From Eudorina sp. 2006-703-Eu-15 (Eukaryota > Chlorophyta > Chlorophyceae > Chlamydomonadales > Volvocaceae), in contig BDSI01000194.1 in NCBI GenBank assembly GCA_003117195.1, positions 104,030 to 168,029 of the forward strand: a stretch of 64,000 nt of DNA, written 5' to 3'. The position numbers and the translations under genes were made by a program. The notes under the pieces were generated by a model. That model saw nothing but the letters and a program-made list of their open reading frames with translations, searched no databases and was not told the origin of the DNA. Below are positions 24,159-36,084 of this stretch, one piece after another. Every line of letters begins with the position of its first letter. Position 1 is the first letter of the stretch.

Positions 24159-24605
24159 TAGGCTCCTGCGTGCCGTTGCCTTCAGCTTCGCTCCGTGATA
24201 GAATTACTATCTTCAGTCAAAAATATGAAAGTAAGTACTTGCTGAAAGCTTCCGAACGCTACAAAGTAGGACGGGCTGGCTGCCCGGCTGGACAAGGCAC
24301 ACCGAAACGGCGAGCCTCGTCAGGGGCAACTAACGAGTTGCGAGATTGAATCATGTCTATGCGCGATCGGTTCTCGATGGTGAACACAAGGAAAACGGGA
24401 GCCGACGAAAACACCAAGCCGTACCAGCTGCATATGAGAGCAAAGGTAAAGTGCAAATACAGCGTTGTCTGTGTAAATCTATGATCTCAGCTACGTCCAC
24501 AGCGCCAAACAGGCGTCTGTCATCAAGTCCAGCTGTGTCCGCTGTACGAGATTTAATATTCTTATGGCACGGGCAAGCTTCCCCGCTGCTACTCTCCTGA
24601 GATAG
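24159..24605. promoter_or_regulatory. Short divergent promoter region
   Basis: Only 447 bases separate the start codons of two genes transcribed in opposite directions, so the promoters are likely shared or overlapping. The segment is markedly AT-richer than either coding region. No TATA box can be named with certainty. An alternative minus-strand ATG at 24354 opens a short frame that does not join downstream exons in phase. Confidence 0.6.
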
Positions 24606-27600
24606 ATGCTGGTAGTGGAGACTCTCGTGTCGCTCGTGGAGCATTCGCTCCTGTGCGAGCCTGCACCGGTTCCAGCTTTCCAGCTTGTCCTCAACTCTGT
24701 TGGTGAGGAAGCCTTATACAAACGTTTGAATTCTTGCTCCTCAAAATCCAAAGCAATTCACCGCTTGTATGAGATTGATCGAGTCACTTCCGTCTAACTG
24801 TCACTGTCGTCATCCAACCGCGCTGACCTCCCGCAGGCGCTGGACCAGGAACATCCCGCAGTGCTGTGACAGATGTCTTGTCGGAGTCAGCAGCTGCGGC
24901 GATTATCCGGCACATAGCATGTGTCCCACCGGTAAGTCGCTGAAATTCATGTCACAACGGACCTACCGGAACTCGAGTCGCGACTCGCGACTTTGGGCCA
25001 GGCAGGTGGCCGAATGATGTCATCCGGGACTCTGTTTTCGCACGCCATGGCTTTGCCGGCCAGGCGTGCCCGGCCAGGCGCGCGTCGGATAGGGTTTTGG
25101 TTACCCCTCCCGTCCGGCCCACATCCCTACCTTCGCACCACTTTTCTTATCCTATCTCTCTCTGACCTTTGACCTAACAACTCTCAGAATGTGCAACCGG
25201 AGGCTGTGCTGGAGGAGCTGGCGGCGGCGTGGGCCACGCTGGCCGCACGTGGCGGCAGCGGCGGCCCCGGCGGCGGTGTCGGCGATGATCCGCAGTTCGC
25301 GGCGGGCGGCCTGGGCCACGCAACCTCCAGCGGGCGCGCCTTCATGGGCTTTGGCCTGAGCCGCATCGTGCCCTTAGACCCCCTGGTGGGTGGGTGGGTG
25401 CGTGGGCGGGGCCCTGCGGGCATCACGCAGAACATCCCCCTCCTTGGCCTCCATATCCCCCTCCCTGGCCTCTCCCTGGCCTCAACATCCCCCTCCCTGG
25501 CCTCCACAATTCGGCGGGTGCGACTGGGAGTCGCCTGGATTGTCATGTAGCCTAGCTGCTGAGAGAAGCCCGACCGCACCTCCGCCGGCCCCCAACCCCC
25601 GCAGGTGGTGTTTGTGGCGGTGGTGGGACCGGGCAGTCTGGAGGAGCGCACCAACGCCGTCTTCTGGACCCTGGACAGGTAGGAGGGGCGGGGCGGGGGT
25701 ATAGGAAATTGGTAGACATACTTATACTGCGCTGCTGCCAGAGCGAATATCCGGGGGAAGTGGAGCGTAAGGGAGGGGAGAGGTGGGTGGAGTGAGGGGA
25801 GGTTGGGGCGGAGACTTAAGGCATGTTTGGTGTGGTTGGGTGAGATGTGCTGTGTGCGACTTACAATCGCACCAATGTCGTACGGCCGCGTACCGGGGGG
25901 CTCTATCCGGGTTGAACCACCACGCGCGTGCGGTTCCATGCGCGGCCTGGCACATCCCACCTCTGGGTCGCAACCGCACCGTCGCGGCCGCCGCCGCCGC
26001 CGCTGCCGCCGCCCTGGCCGGCCACCTCCCCCCAGGGACGGCGCTGGCTACCTGACCCTGGACCAGCTGCTGCGGCTGACCGGTCTGCTTGTGGCGGTGG
26101 CAGCGGCGGGCCGCGTCGCCCTCAATCTGGCGCCGTTGTTTCGGGTGCCGTACCCGACGGAATCCCCCTTCACCCGACAGACGGGGGGAGGCGGCGGGGT
26201 TCCCGTTGCTGCCGCCGCCGGTGCCGTACACGCGCCCGGGCAGCCCCCCCGCCCCGCGCCTCAACCCCAACCAGCGGGGCTGCCGGAGGCGGGGCTGTCG
26301 TACCCGTCGGCGGGGCACGACGCCGTTGCGGCGGCAGCACCTGGCGGCGGCGCCGGCGGGTCGCCGCAACCCGCAACACCGCCTGCGGCTGGTGCGGCGG
26401 CTGCGGCGGCGGCGGCCGGCCTCGCGGGTCCGTCCCCGGCCGCGGGCGGCGGCACCGGCGGCGGCGCTGCGCCCCTGGCGCCGGGGGAGGAGAGCCGGCT
26501 GCTGCTGGACTCAGCGCTGGTGGGGGCGTTCCACGCGCACTGCCTGCCGGCGGAGGGGCCAAGTGGGCCCCCGGCGCGCCTCACCGGTGCGTGGAGGGAA
26601 GGAGATGGCGGGCGGTAGCCAGGAGGGGAGGAGGGAGGGGAGAAGCGAGGGAGAAGGGAAGGAGGAGGGCGGGAGCAGGGACGGGAAACTGGTGAAGGTT
26701 AGGATCAACTAACAGTCGACTGCGGTGGAACACCACACGGGCTCCGCTTCCGGATACCCAAACGGGGGTCTGTCCTGCGGACCCGTTATTGGAATTCCAA
26801 ATTGGCCTTGCCATCACGTCAGGGCATGGAGGGGCCCCGCCATCACGTCAGGGCATGGAGGGGCCCCGCCATCACGTCAGGGCATGGAGGGGCCCCGCCA
26901 TCACGTCCACTGCGCCCGATTACCGCAGCGCCCGGACCAGCCCGGGTCATCCTCCCACCCAGCCCCACCTAGAAACCCCCTCCCCCTCCCCCAACACCAC
27001 CACCAACACCACCACCCCCAACACCCCCAACACCCCCAACACCACCACCACCACCACCCCCAACACCACCAACACCCCCAACACCACCACCACCACCCCC
27101 AACACCCCCAACACCACCCCCAACACCCCCAACACCCCCAACACCACCACCACCACCACCACCCCCAACACCACCAACACCCCCAACACCACCACCACCA
27201 CCCCCAACACCCCCAACACCACCCCCAACACCCCCAACACCACCACCACCACCCCCAACACCCCCAACACCACCCCCAACACCCCCAACACCCCAACACC
27301 ACCACCACACCACCACCCCCAACACCACCAACACCCCCAACACCACCACCACCACCCCCAACACCCCAACACCACCCCCAACACCCCCAACACCACCAAC
27401 ACCACCACCAACACCACCGCCACCCCCCCCCCAACACCACCAACACCCCCAACACCAACACCGCCACCCCCAACACCCCCAACACCCCCAACACCACCAC
27501 CACCACCCCCAACACCACCAACACCCCCAACACCACCACCACCACCCCCAACACCCCCAACACCACCCCCAACACCCCCAACACCACCCCAACACCCCCA

Positions 27601-30600
27601 ACACCACCAACACCACCACCAACACCACCACCAACACCCCCCCCAACACCACCAACACCCCCAACACCAACACCAACACCCCCAACACCCCCAACACCCC
27701 AACACCACCACCACCACCCCAACACCACCAACACCCCCACCACCACCACCACCACCACCACCACCACCCCACCACCACCACCACCACCCCCAACACCAAC
27801 ACCGCAGCGGACCGTCTGGCCCTGGTCGTCAAGTCCGCCGCCGAGTTCGTCACCATGGCTGTCGTACACCGTGCCACCGCGGCGCACAGCGCGCTCCTGG
27901 GCGAGCCCGGCTCCGCCCACCTGTACGGCTACATCCCGGGCCCCTTGGGCGGCACCGGCGCGGGGGCCCCGCCGTACCACCCGGCGCAGCACTCGCCCAA
28001 CTTCGCGAGCCGCCGCAGCTTCGGCACCGGCGTGGGACCCGCCCCCGGGTGGGCGGCGGGGGGTTCGTCCCTCAGGTCCTCAGGGATCAGCCAGGCCAGC
28101 CTTCCCCATCCGCAGTCCCACCACCACCGGCAGGGCAGCCTGGGCAGCTCGATGTACGGCGGTGTCGTGCCGCCGACGCCCACGTCGCCGCAGTCGGCGC
28201 CGCCCGCCCTGGCTGCTCGGCCGCCGCGGCCGCTGCCGCCAACGGCGGCGGCGGCGGCAATGCCAGGGACAGGCGACGGGGCTGGGACTGGCGGCGGCGG
28301 TGGGTACGCATCCGCGATGTACCAAACGCTGCAAAGCGCGGGGCAACAGGGGTTGTCTTACGGCGGCGGCAGCGCTTCCGCCGTCGCTGCTGCTGCGGCG
28401 GCGGCGGCCTCCGCCGCCGCCTCCCAGATGTCCCAGCACACCGACAGCGCCTATGAACAGGCGGCCGCTGGCATTCCGTTTGCGGGGGGATTGCTGTACG
28501 GGATGTACGGCGGCGAGGGCGGCGGCAACCCGCACGCGTCTCCGGAAGGCGGGCGGAGCGCGTCGAACTCCGGCGAGGCGGGCAGCCCCTACGCCCGCGG
28601 CAGCTCTTACGCCGGCGTCGGCGGCGGTGGCGGCGCGGCCGCCGCGGACTCGGGGCTCAGTCAGAGCAGGCTGCGCCGACGATCTGTCGGTCCGTACGCC
28701 TCCGCCGCTGCCGCGCAGCCACCAATGACGCCAGGGGGCGCCGACCCGGCCGCTACGGCCAGAGCAGGCCAGGGCGCCACGGCGAATTCCTCTTGGGGAT
28801 GGGCATGGGCTTGGGGCTGGGCGGGGACAGGTACGGGGCAGTCATCAGCCGCCGCCGCCGCCACGCCGCGGCAGCCCGGCGCCAGGGCTGGGGAGCCCGG
28901 GTTGTGGGCGGCGACGTCCTACTTGGGCGGTGTGCTTTGGGGGACCGGCCGCCAGCAGCCCGCGGCAGCGGCGGGCGTCCCTGCGGTCGGCCGGGTTTCG
29001 GAGCCGCCGGAGGTTTCTACCAGTGTTGCGGCGCAGCTGCAGGGCTATCCGACGCGCCACAGCTTGTCAGGGCAGGGCCCGCCGTTGCCTGATGTGCCCT
29101 CGCGCGCGCCCTCCGCCGCCGCCACCGCCGCCGCCGCCGCCGTCGTCAGTGCGCCCGCGCCGCTCCCCACCCCGACCCGTGGGTCGCAGTTGGACCGGGT
29201 GAGCGAACATCCCGACCTGCCCGACAGTCCGGTTTACCCCTCTCCTCCAGTACGACAGACAACGACCTTCCCTTCCGCCGCCGCTGCCGCAATCACACCG
29301 AGCACCGCCGGATCAGGGCGCCAGGGTGGCGGCGGCGGCGGCGCCGCTGCCGCCGCCAGTGGAAGTCCCGGTGGTGGCGCGCCGGGACCGCCTCCTGACG
29401 GCGGCGGCGGCGCCGGGACCGCCGCTGACGCCGCGGCGGGTCGCGGAACAGCCGCGGCGGCGGCGGCGGCGGCGGCGACGGGCGCTGACCTGTCCGGACT
29501 GCTGGGCATGGACGCGGGACCCGCCCTTCTGGTGGCGCTGTCGGAGGCCGCCGACAAGTCTTCGAGGCCGGGGCCGGGCGGCGTACCCAGCGCGAATCCT
29601 GGACGCACTGTCAGCGGGATACTGGGCAAGTGGCGGCGGACCTCCAAGACCCCGGGGCCCACTGGTGGGTGGTTGGGTGCGTGTGAGGCGCGGAACGAAT
29701 AAACGCCAGGGTGCAGTACGGCAGTAGTGCAGTACGGCAGCGGTGCAGTACATGCAGGGGTCCGTCCGTTCGTGGGGTCGGCTGATGCCGCCGTCACACT
29801 CCGGGAGCGGCGTTTACGACGGATGACAATTCATGAAAATCCTAATGAAAAACATCAAATATTCAAACTGCATGCCCTGAAGCCCTGGTGGGCTGCACTG
29901 CGGGTTGGTGATGACGTCAACGTCCCCGCTCCCCAGGTGAGGGTACCACCGCCACCGGCAGCCCGAGTCAGGCAGCCACCTCGGCCGCGGCGTCCGGGGG
30001 CGGTGCGGCCGCCACCGCGCCGGCCGCGGCCCCCCTGGAGCAGGCGCAGAACGCGCAGCGCGACGGCGGCGCCGATGACGGGTGAGAAGTGCCCCGCGGC
30101 GGTGCCACCCGGGCGGGGTGGCAGGCGGAGTGGCGGGCGGCGGTGGCGGGCAAGGTGGTGGGCGAGTGATAGCGGGGGGCTGGGAAAGTGGGAGAGGGCA
30201 TTGAGTGGCTCTTCGGGGGCAGCCTCTGTGGGGGTTTTCGCATCTGGGTTGCTGCATCGGACAGGCATAGGGCCCGCCAGGGAAGGAAGTTGGCCGCGAG
30301 GCGACGGAGAGCTCTTCGTAGGTCATGATGGCGAGCGCTGTGTGTGATGAGGACTTAGAATCTACGGTATCCGCCCGGGCCCGGAAAATCTCACCAGGGG
30401 GGGGCGAGGGGGAACTGCAAGGGGCAAGGCGAGGCAAGGGCGCTGCGTGTGTGCCTGCCGGCGTGCTGAGCGAGAAAACCGTAGCCGAACCAACCCAACA
30501 GCAACCTAGGGAGGAAAGCAAAGTGGCAAATCGCGATGCAGGACAGCCGCGCCACCGACCCCGGCCCCGGGACCACCCCGCGGCGCGTTGACTACGTTGA

Positions 30601-33600
30601 CTACGGTGAGGATTCCCGGATTCCCGGGTAAACCCCCAAGGGACGTACCCCGATTTCCCGTACGGGGACCTGAGCAGACCTGACCCTGCCCCGCCCCTGC
30701 GCCCCGTCCCGACCCGCCCGTCGGCCAGTCTGGCAGCCGCGTTTGCGGCCGCCAACGCCTCCAACGGCGGCCGCCGGCGGACCCCCCTGCTCCAAGGTTT
30801 CAGCGGCGCTGGCCCGGGAGCGGGTGCCGGCGCCGCGGCGGCACTGACCGGGGACGGCAGCGTCCACGGCGGCGGCCTGGGTGCCGGCGGGGCCGCCGCG
30901 GCCGCGGGGGCCGGCGGCGCGTTGCCGTCGTCGCGCGCCTTGGGGAGCGGTCTGGAGTCGCACTTGATGCTGAGCTCCCTCGCCCATGCGCCGCACTCCT
31001 TGGAGGAGGCGGTGACGCGGGCGGAGGTGGCGGCCAAGGCGGAGTCCGCGGCGGCGGCCACGCGCGGCGGCGCCGCCGCGGCCACCGCCGGCGGCGCCGG
31101 CGGCGGCGCCGGTGGCCGCGAGGCCGCCGCGGCGCCGGCCGGCGCCGGCGGCGCCGCCGGCGGCGGCGCCGGTGGGACGGTGCTGCCGCCGCTGCAGCGC
31201 GCCATCCGCAGCAGCGTGCAGCAGGCGGGCGTGAAGCTGTTCCTGCACTGCGGGATGTGTCTGCTGGCCTTCATTGCGCTGCTGCTGCTGGACGCTGCGC
31301 TAGTCGCCTGGATCTACCTGGATCGGAAGCAGAGGTGCGGCCGGAAGCGGAGGAAGGGGCTGACCCCCTGGCGGCTCCCCCATGACCTGCTCGTCGCACA
31401 CACATAGGCTCCACTTTTTTCTACACACACTCGCACCGGTGGTGTCTACTTTGCCGTGCCGCAAGATGCGCCCCCTGCCCTGCCGTACGAATGTACGACA
31501 ATCATGCTCCTTTGCATGGAGACGTACGTGCCGTACGCCCGCAGCCGAGGTCGCACGGCACGTGTGCGTCTTGATGGACTTTGTTTGGCCTTTTCCCTTA
31601 TCTTTAACTTGTTTTTCATTTATTCAATACACCCAATCCACCCAATCCTCCCCCATGGCGCGGGTCTCCCGCCAGGCTCTCTCAGAGTCTTGTGATAGTG
31701 GCCGCCAGCAACACGGGTCTGGTGCTGCTGGTCATGGTCGTGTCCATCGTGCGCTCCTGCCTGGCCGACCGGGCGGCGGCGCTGGAGGCGGAGGCGGCGC
31801 GGCAGGCGGCGCAGGGCGGCCACAGCAGCGGTGGCGGCGGCGCGGGCGGCGTGCTGGGCTTCCTCCTCACCAACTTTGTGACGCCGACGCTGCAGACCAT
31901 GGGCGTCATTCGGGGGTGCGTCTGAGTATGTGTGTTGAATGATGTGCATGTGTAAAACAAGTCTGAGCCGCGTGCATATGTTTGTAAACGAAAACGGTTT
32001 ATGTGTGTGTTAGTGTTGATTGACAGGCAGGGCATGAGTGTGTGATTGTGTGTGTGTGTTAGATAAGAGACCCGCCCGACCGATATACTTACCATATAAA
32101 CCTGCAATTGAAGAAACAACAAGACAACAACGAGAAAGGAAGGCCGCCCTTCGAATGGGCTTCCCTCCGGCGGAGTCCCTCCCTGCGCCTGCCCCTGGCC
32201 GACGCTGCCGTCTGGCCCCCCTCACTCCTGCAGGCCCGAGCAGGCCGCCACCAGCCGGTCGGCCCCGGGCGCCAGCGGCCACGGCGGCCACGAGGGCGCC
32301 GGCTGGGGCTCCCGGCTGCGCATGGTGTGGACCACCATTGGCAGGGTGAGCGGAGGGGGAGGGGGACAGAGCGTTGTCGGGGATGACGGGAGGAGGCGGA
32401 GCGTGAGTTGGGCCAGGGCCAAGGGGTCAGGGATCAGGGCCAAGGGGTCAAAGGGCCTGACGGTGGTCCGACGGGTGTCAGCAGAGGACCCATGAATGTG
32501 TGTGTGCGTGTGTGTGTATGTGTGTTCGTAGGCAGGCAGAGCAGGAGTGCGTGGAACGCGAGGGGCGTAGCTGTGCCCAACAATTGCCCATGCGAATGTG
32601 TGTGTTGTGTGTATAGAGAAGAGACCCGCCCGACCCAAACCAAGGACCAAAATAATAACCTGCAAATGAACAAACAACAAAACCACAACGGAACAAGGGT
32701 CCGCGCCACCACCGGCCTTGCATGCAAACAAAAGGAAGGCCCGACAGGAAGCAGGTAACCCAGCAATGCCCTGTCACGCTGTCTGTGTTTAATGACAGAC
32801 CCGCCTGTGTATGTGTGCTAAGCAAAGAAACCCGCCCGCGTCTGTGTGTAACTGTGTGTAACTGTGTGTAACTGTGTGTAACTCTGTGTAACTGTGTGTA
32901 ACTGTGTGTAACTGTGTGTAACTGTGTGTAACTCTGTGTAACTCTGTGTAACTCTGTGTAACTGTGTGTGTATGTGTATATGTCACCCGGCGCAGGTCGC
33001 CGGCTTCGACACCTCCGCGGACGACCACGGCGCCGGCCACGACAATGACGCCCCCAGTCCCCGGCCCGGCGTCCACGGCGGCCTGCCGCTCTCCAGCAGC
33101 GCCCTGGCACGACCTGAGTACGACTACATGGCGCTGCACGTGCCCGTGGACCTGGAGCTGGGCCCCGGCGGCAGCACCGGCATCAGCAGCGTCAGAGCCA
33201 TCCCGGCCGGCGGCGCCAGCGGCGTGCCCGCCGGGGTGGGCATGGGCGGCGTTGGGGGGGCCGTTGGCGGGGGCGGGGGCGGGGGCGGCAGCGGCCAGCT
33301 GAGCTCTAGCCCGTATTCCCCCACCGGCCGCAGCCTGGGCGCCGTTGGCAGCCCGTTTGTCAGCATTGGAATGGTGGGTGCGGACTCGGGCGGGACAGGT
33401 GGCGAGGGGTTGCCAGGCGGAGCGGGCGGGGGCGGAGCGGCGGGGTCCCGGCCGGGGGTGCCCGGCGGCGGGACGGCAGCGCTGGTGGCTGACCCACGGG
33501 TCGCGGGCGGCTACCATCTGACGGGCACGGCCGCTCGCGACCGGACGCGCGGCGTGGCGGTGCCGACCACGTACTATACCAGTGTATCCACACAGAAGCG

Positions 33601-33628
33601 AGTGGAGGCGGCCTATCCGGCCCTCTGA
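24606..33628 (+). CDS. Large membrane protein with degenerate EF-hand, unknown family
   Basis: Eleven exons join in phase: 24606-24766, 24862-24931, 25188-25385, 25605-25678, 26036-26586, 27808-29664, 29937-30081, 30729-31334 (or from 30678), 31676-31915, 32234-32345 and 32996-33628, giving 1548 (or 1565) aa. An in-frame TAG just before ATG 24606 supports this start. The N-terminus is helical. FWTLDRDGAGYLTLDQLLRL (residues about 163-182, split by an intron) matches an EF-hand, with loop D-R-D-G-A-G-Y-L-T-L-D-Q lacking the usual final Glu. A long Ala/Gly/Ser-rich exon follows. Hydrophobic helices occur at about 1186-1210 (LFLHCGMCLLAFIALLLLDA) and 1226-1248 (LVIVAASNTGLVLLVMVVSI), with a weaker one at about 1280-1300. 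I know no family with this order. Calcium-responsive membrane function is inference. Confidence 0.72.
25695..25752 (+). repeat. Dispersed ~55-bp intronic element, copy 5
   Basis: This is the best copy: GGGGGTATAGGAAATTGGTA, then GACATACTTATACTGCGC, then TGCTGCCAGAGCGAATATCC. It begins about 15 bases after the donor at 25679 of the EF-hand gene, in the sense direction. Confidence 0.88.
26810..26907. repeat. 29-bp tandem repeat, 3.4 copies
   Basis: Three identical 29-bp units (containing CCATCACGTCAGGGCATGG) plus a partial fourth lie in intron 26587-27807 of the EF-hand gene. Confidence 0.95.
26985..27805. repeat. Long CACC/CCCAACACC minisatellite in an intron
   Basis: About 820 bases made almost only of A and C, built from CCCAACACC, CACCAC and CCAACA units of irregular order, end directly at the acceptor of exon 27808. 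The sense strand has no G over hundreds of bases, so the complementary strand is G-rich and could form quadruplexes. Long open frames on both strands here (poly Thr/Pro/Asn/His and poly Gly/Val/Trp/Cys) are artefacts of the repeat. Confidence 0.97.
32841..32970. repeat. 10-bp tandem repeat (TAACTGTGTG)n
   Basis: About 13 copies of a 10-bp unit, alternating AACTGTGTGT and AACTCTGTGT, lie in the last intron of the EF-hand gene and end 20 to 30 bases before its acceptor. Confidence 0.95.
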
Positions 33629-33639
33629 TGGGCCTATTG

Positions 33640-33812
33640 TGTGGGTGCTGGCAGCGTGCTGGCAGCGTGCTGGCTGGGTGCTGGCTGGGTGCTGGCTGGG
33701 TGCTGGCTGGGTGCTGGCTGGGTGCTGGCAGCGTGCTGGCTGGGTGCTGGCTGGGTGCTGGCTGGGTGCTGGCTGGGTGCTGGCTGGGTGCTGGCTGGGT
33801 GCTGGCTGGATG
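33640..33812. repeat. 11-bp tandem repeat (GCTGGGTGCTG)
   Basis: About 15 copies of an 11-bp unit (TGCTGGCTGGG, with TGCTGGCAGCG variants), starting 12 bases after the stop codon of the EF-hand gene and so probably transcribed in its 3' UTR. Confidence 0.95.
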
Positions 33813-35695
33813 CTGGCCCCCGGCGTCCTCCGCTGGTTCCGCTTCCCAACGAGTGAACCACGAATCCCCAACCAGGGCCCAACGAGTGCCCACACTGAAG
33901 CAACAGGGCCGTCGACGGGGGCGGGTGACGGCAGGTCATAGCGGGCAACAAGGCCGCGGCGCCAACGAAGCTGCGGCACTGTACCTGTCGAGCAGGCAAT
34001 TTGGAAAGAGGCCCGGATTCCACAGTCACAGGCGCCTGTGTTGCTGTGTCGTGCACAGCCCGTGTCTGTGGGCGGCCTCCAGCGGCCGATGGGCGGCCCC
34101 ACTGGTGCCCTCGCCGTGCAACTACACACAAGGCAACACTGTATCGCTACACTGTACGCTATGGGTATGCAAGGTGGTTTGGGACGCACGCGTTTGAGAA
34201 CGTGGAGTCTTGACAGCTCGGACTGTGTCGGCGGTCGGTTGGTTCCGCGGTCGCTAAGGAACACACGCGGGATGCCGAATGTGGTGGGCCGTACTTACCA
34301 GCAATTCATGGAGCCGGGGGACACGCCCCTGAAGGGAATCTGCGAGCGACGGGGACGATGAAAGCGCCCGGAGCGGTAGCTTTGTGGCTGGAGCATGCGC
34401 CGCACTTTGGACCCTGTTGGACCCCGTGAGGGACGCAGCCCCGGACGGATTGGGCGGGAGGTGAGGGCTGCAGGAACCCAGTCGCGGCGGGGCTGGGTGC
34501 ATGTCAGCGACGACGTGCGGCTCTCGCTGGCGTGGCATGGCGTCTTGTGGGGCCTCCCGGCCAAGGAAAAGGCCGGCCGGCGGGTCGGCGACGCCGCGTG
34601 ATCTGGGTAAGGTGGAGAGGGCGATGCGGACGTGTGCAACGCGCTTAAGACTGTGGACTATATCCGCCATCTGCCAGGTGAAGCTGCGAATGACAACGGA
34701 GCGCTAGGTGATTGATTACGCAGCACCCGCCCCTCCACGTGCGCCTTTCGTACTTACCGGTGACCCAGAGTCCCTACCACAGGGCGTATGAAGGTTCATT
34801 GCCCGCGTGATTGACCTGATTGCAGTGAGCGAAAGAGAGTGACCGTGATGTGTGTGTATATGTGTATAAAAGAAGCGGTGTGTATGTGTGTGTCATACAT
34901 ATCTGACCGGCCCTGTGGCCAAGGGCTGCTAACACAGCCCTAATGGAAAGACCGTGTGTGTGTCTATGTGTGTGCGAGTCTGACACGCCTTTCCTGGGGT
35001 GGAGCACTTCGGATTCTTGACGGTCGGTGTCCGCAGGGCCTGAAGTACCGGCATGAGCGCGATCGAAGGAGTACGGCAGAAGGGTCCGACGGATTTGAGG
35101 GCAGGCAGCAGCAATCGATATGGCGCAGTTGCGTTGGTGGCAAGGTGGATGGGGTCCATGCGGGTTGGGATGCCAGCAATCACCGCGATGTGCGGTACGG
35201 GCATGACGAGACGCCGCCCGGATCTTCGTCTGATGGTATGTTACGGAGTTGTCGATTGCTGCATCCCCATGGTCATCCGTATCCGTGGCTGCACACCTCC
35301 TAATTACGCCTGCGGTGCTCATCCGGTCGACCGTCAGCCTGCCGCCAGCACCAGCAGTCGCTGCACTCATTGCGCACCGAGTCGCAGCACCAGTCGCACG
35401 TCTTATTAGGGTTTGGCAAGGAGATGGGCCTGAGCTGGTCGGCTGTGGGTCTCCTGCCCGGTCGTGCCAGGACGTCATGCTAATAACTTGATGCAATAGA
35501 CTAAATTAACAAAGATATTTCAAAGAATGAGATACAGAAGTACGACCGGTAAGGCTATCAGCAGAACTGCGATTTCGCGTCAAGCCTGGTCGAGGATATC
35601 CAGGAAATGCGCCTTCGCGTGCAGAGTTTTTTTGCAAGGTTTTCAAGGACGAGGTCCGTGTAGCTTGGTGTGACCATGCCAACAAATGGAACTCT

Positions 35696-35738
35696 TGTTG
35701 TGTGTGTTTGTGTGTTGTGTGTGTGTGTGTGTGTGTGT
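35696..35738. repeat. GT-rich array
   Basis: Interrupted GT repeats ending in about nine uninterrupted GT units, in non-coding DNA. Confidence 0.85.
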
Positions 35739-35859
35739 TACATGGTTGGGGGTGCGTAACCCCATACCTGCACATACCCATACGAGCCGGAGGCCCAAGG
35801 GCAAACAAAACGCCCAAAAGCACTGGTTTGCAATACCGCATTAACAGGAGTCGACGAGA

Positions 35860-36084
35860 CTAGCGCCCAAAGGGCACGATAGAATTACGGTGAGCCCACA
35901 TGCGCTCCAACATCTTTGCCAAACGAGCCGGATCCCAGGCCATCGCCTCCCTCATCGTATTAGGGCGGTGAAACCCTTCCTCAGCGCGTATTGCATCGTA
36001 ACTCTTGTAAAGTCGTCGAGGTCGTGGGGTGGCTTGCGCGCTTGCCGTTGACGTCGTCGATATCGATGGAACGAGCTTGCTCAC
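35860..36084 (-). CDS. Orphan short open frame, possible 3' exon
   Basis: A 74-codon frame ends in TAG and reads SKLVPSISTTSTASAQ, then RLYKSYDAIRAEEGFHRPNT, then MREAMAWDPARLAKMLERMW. The composition is balanced and protein-like and unlike the low-complexity shadow frames around it. There is no ATG at its left end; the frame begins after a stop, so it would need an upstream exon or start internally at MREAM. I could not find an upstream exon in phase. It may be the last exon of a small gene, a gene remnant, or chance. I do not recognise it. Confidence 0.25.
   Translation of the reverse strand: MSKLVPSISTTSTASAQATPRPRRLYKSYDAIRAEEGFHRPNTMREAMAWDPARLAKMLERMWAHRNSIVPFGR

Noticed and set aside
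24259..24456. Minus-strand ATG at 24354 as an alternative first exon of the W-rich gene
   Set aside because: Its donor phase does not match the next exon, while the ATG at 24158 joins perfectly.
26901..27992. Long minus-strand open frames rich in Gly, Val, Trp and Cys
   Set aside because: They are the complement of the CCCAACACC minisatellite; a stop-free simple repeat opens all such frames.
26725..28728. Plus-strand open frames of poly Thr/Pro/Asn/His
   Set aside because: Same repeat; the real gene skips this as intron 26587-27807 and enters at 27808 in another frame.
29814..31274. 486-codon minus-strand open frame opposite the EF-hand gene
   Set aside because: Composition is that of a shadow frame, and plus exons 29937-30081 and 30729-31334 join in phase with membrane helices.
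33640..33812. Tandem 11-bp array considered as a CRISPR-like array
   Set aside because: Units are directly adjacent with no spacers, in a eukaryotic 3' flank.
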